Part shown: in pieces, positions 6,115 to 6,356 of the stretch
Position numbering within the stretch: position 1 is the stretch's first letter
How the letters are laid out: each line of letters starts with the position of its first letter
From: Verrucomicrobiota bacterium
Lineage (GTDB): Bacteria > Verrucomicrobiota > Verrucomicrobiia > Opitutales > Oceanipulchritudinaceae
Assembly: GCA_009908535.1 (NCBI GenBank)
Contig: JAAAOD010000127.1
Span: 1-6,356 of the forward strand
DNA: 6,356 nt
Direction of reading: 5' to 3'
The notes under the pieces: model-generated
The model's database searches: none
The model's input: only the letters and a program-made list of their open reading frames with translations
What the model was told of the DNA's origin: nothing
Position numbers and translations under genes: made by a program

Positions 6115-6356
6115 GGAGGAGATTCCCGGGCAGCCAGAAACCTGTCCGGTCCGAAAGACCGACCCCCCCCCGCAGCGAACGGGCTACGTTGAACCGCTGG
6201 AGAAGAAAGTAGCCGACGTCGCGAGCAACTGTGTCCTCGTCAAGCGGGAAGGGGCTGATTTTTCAAAAGCCATCGGCCTTCGCTTGGCGGAGCGTTGGCC
6301 GGCGAAGAAGGGCCGAAGGCCCGGGCCATACCAGCCCCGACCAAACCCCGACGAAG
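6115..6356. other. Right-edge intergenic region with palindromes and a poly-C run
   Basis: No gene is supported here. The region holds a run of nine C at 6163-6171, the 8-bp palindrome CGACGTCG at 6214-6221, and nested inverted repeats at 6251-6338 (listed separately). AGGAGG at 6114-6119 is a good Shine-Dalgarno-like string on the plus strand, but no ATG, GTG or TTG follows at a useful distance. The plus frame through 6122 is open to the window end without a recognisable start or family. One minus-strand frame is open from the edge to a TGA at 6242-6240 and could be the tail of a gene beyond the window or noise. Confidence 0.5.
6251..6338. repeat. Nested imperfect inverted repeat
   Basis: GGGGCTG (6251-6257) pairs with CAGCCCC (6332-6338), and inside it GGCCTTCG (6275-6282) pairs with CGAAGGCC (6314-6321). 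A competing inner stem is CTTCGC (6279-6284) with GCGAAG (6302-6307). It is not followed by a T run on either strand, so it does not look like a simple terminator. It could be a dispersed intergenic palindrome or a structured RNA; only copy number in the genome would tell. Confidence 0.5.

Noticed and set aside
6114..6356. AGGAGG followed by a plus-strand frame open to the window end
   Set aside because: No ATG, GTG or TTG at ribosome-site distance and no recognised family; the region is better explained as intergenic.

Overview
The window is a GC-rich bacterial chromosome segment with five intact housekeeping genes. They form two blocks that point toward each other. A decayed, repeat-flanked accessory element lies at the left edge, and about 270 bases without a supported gene lie at the right edge. 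The best guess at source is a member of the Verrucomicrobiota or a close relative. This is inference from three points: a zwf-opcA-pgl gene order, weak or absent Shine-Dalgarno sites on several genes, and a GxxExxY-family remnant set among CGGAG-rich short repeats. No rRNA or marker tree supports the placement.

Positions 1-386 hold a composite repeat structure. Two kinds of 8-bp tandem array, (ACGGAGAC)x3 and (CGCGGAGG)x3, lie to the left of a 64-codon reading frame. Inverted copies lie to its right, and the inner arms match at 26 of 27 bases. The reading frame carries the two ends of a GxxExxY protein, but the middle, which should hold the nuclease-like core, is missing. This looks like a degenerate or non-autonomous mobile unit that landed just upstream of zwf.

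Positions 443-3741 (+ strand) form a tight operon for the oxidative pentose phosphate entry steps. It runs zwf (glucose-6-phosphate dehydrogenase), opcA (G6PDH assembly/activation factor), then pgl (6-phosphogluconolactonase), with gaps of 4 and 10 bp. Together they convert glucose-6-phosphate to 6-phosphogluconate and yield NADPH, with OpcA as the likely regulator of Zwf. gnd is not in the window.

Positions 3728-6085 (- strand) carry cfa (cyclopropane fatty acid synthase) followed 45 bp later by tyrS (tyrosyl-tRNA synthetase). Both keep their signature catalytic residues. The 3' ends of pgl and tyrS overlap by 14 bp tail to tail, leaving no room for a terminator between the two blocks. Cfa uses S-adenosylmethionine rather than NADPH, so no functional tie between the two blocks is claimed.

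Positions 6086-6356 contain a candidate cfa promoter, a 9-C run, and nested inverted repeats that may be a dispersed intergenic repeat. One minus-strand frame is open from the right edge to a stop at 6240, but I cannot assign it as a gene.
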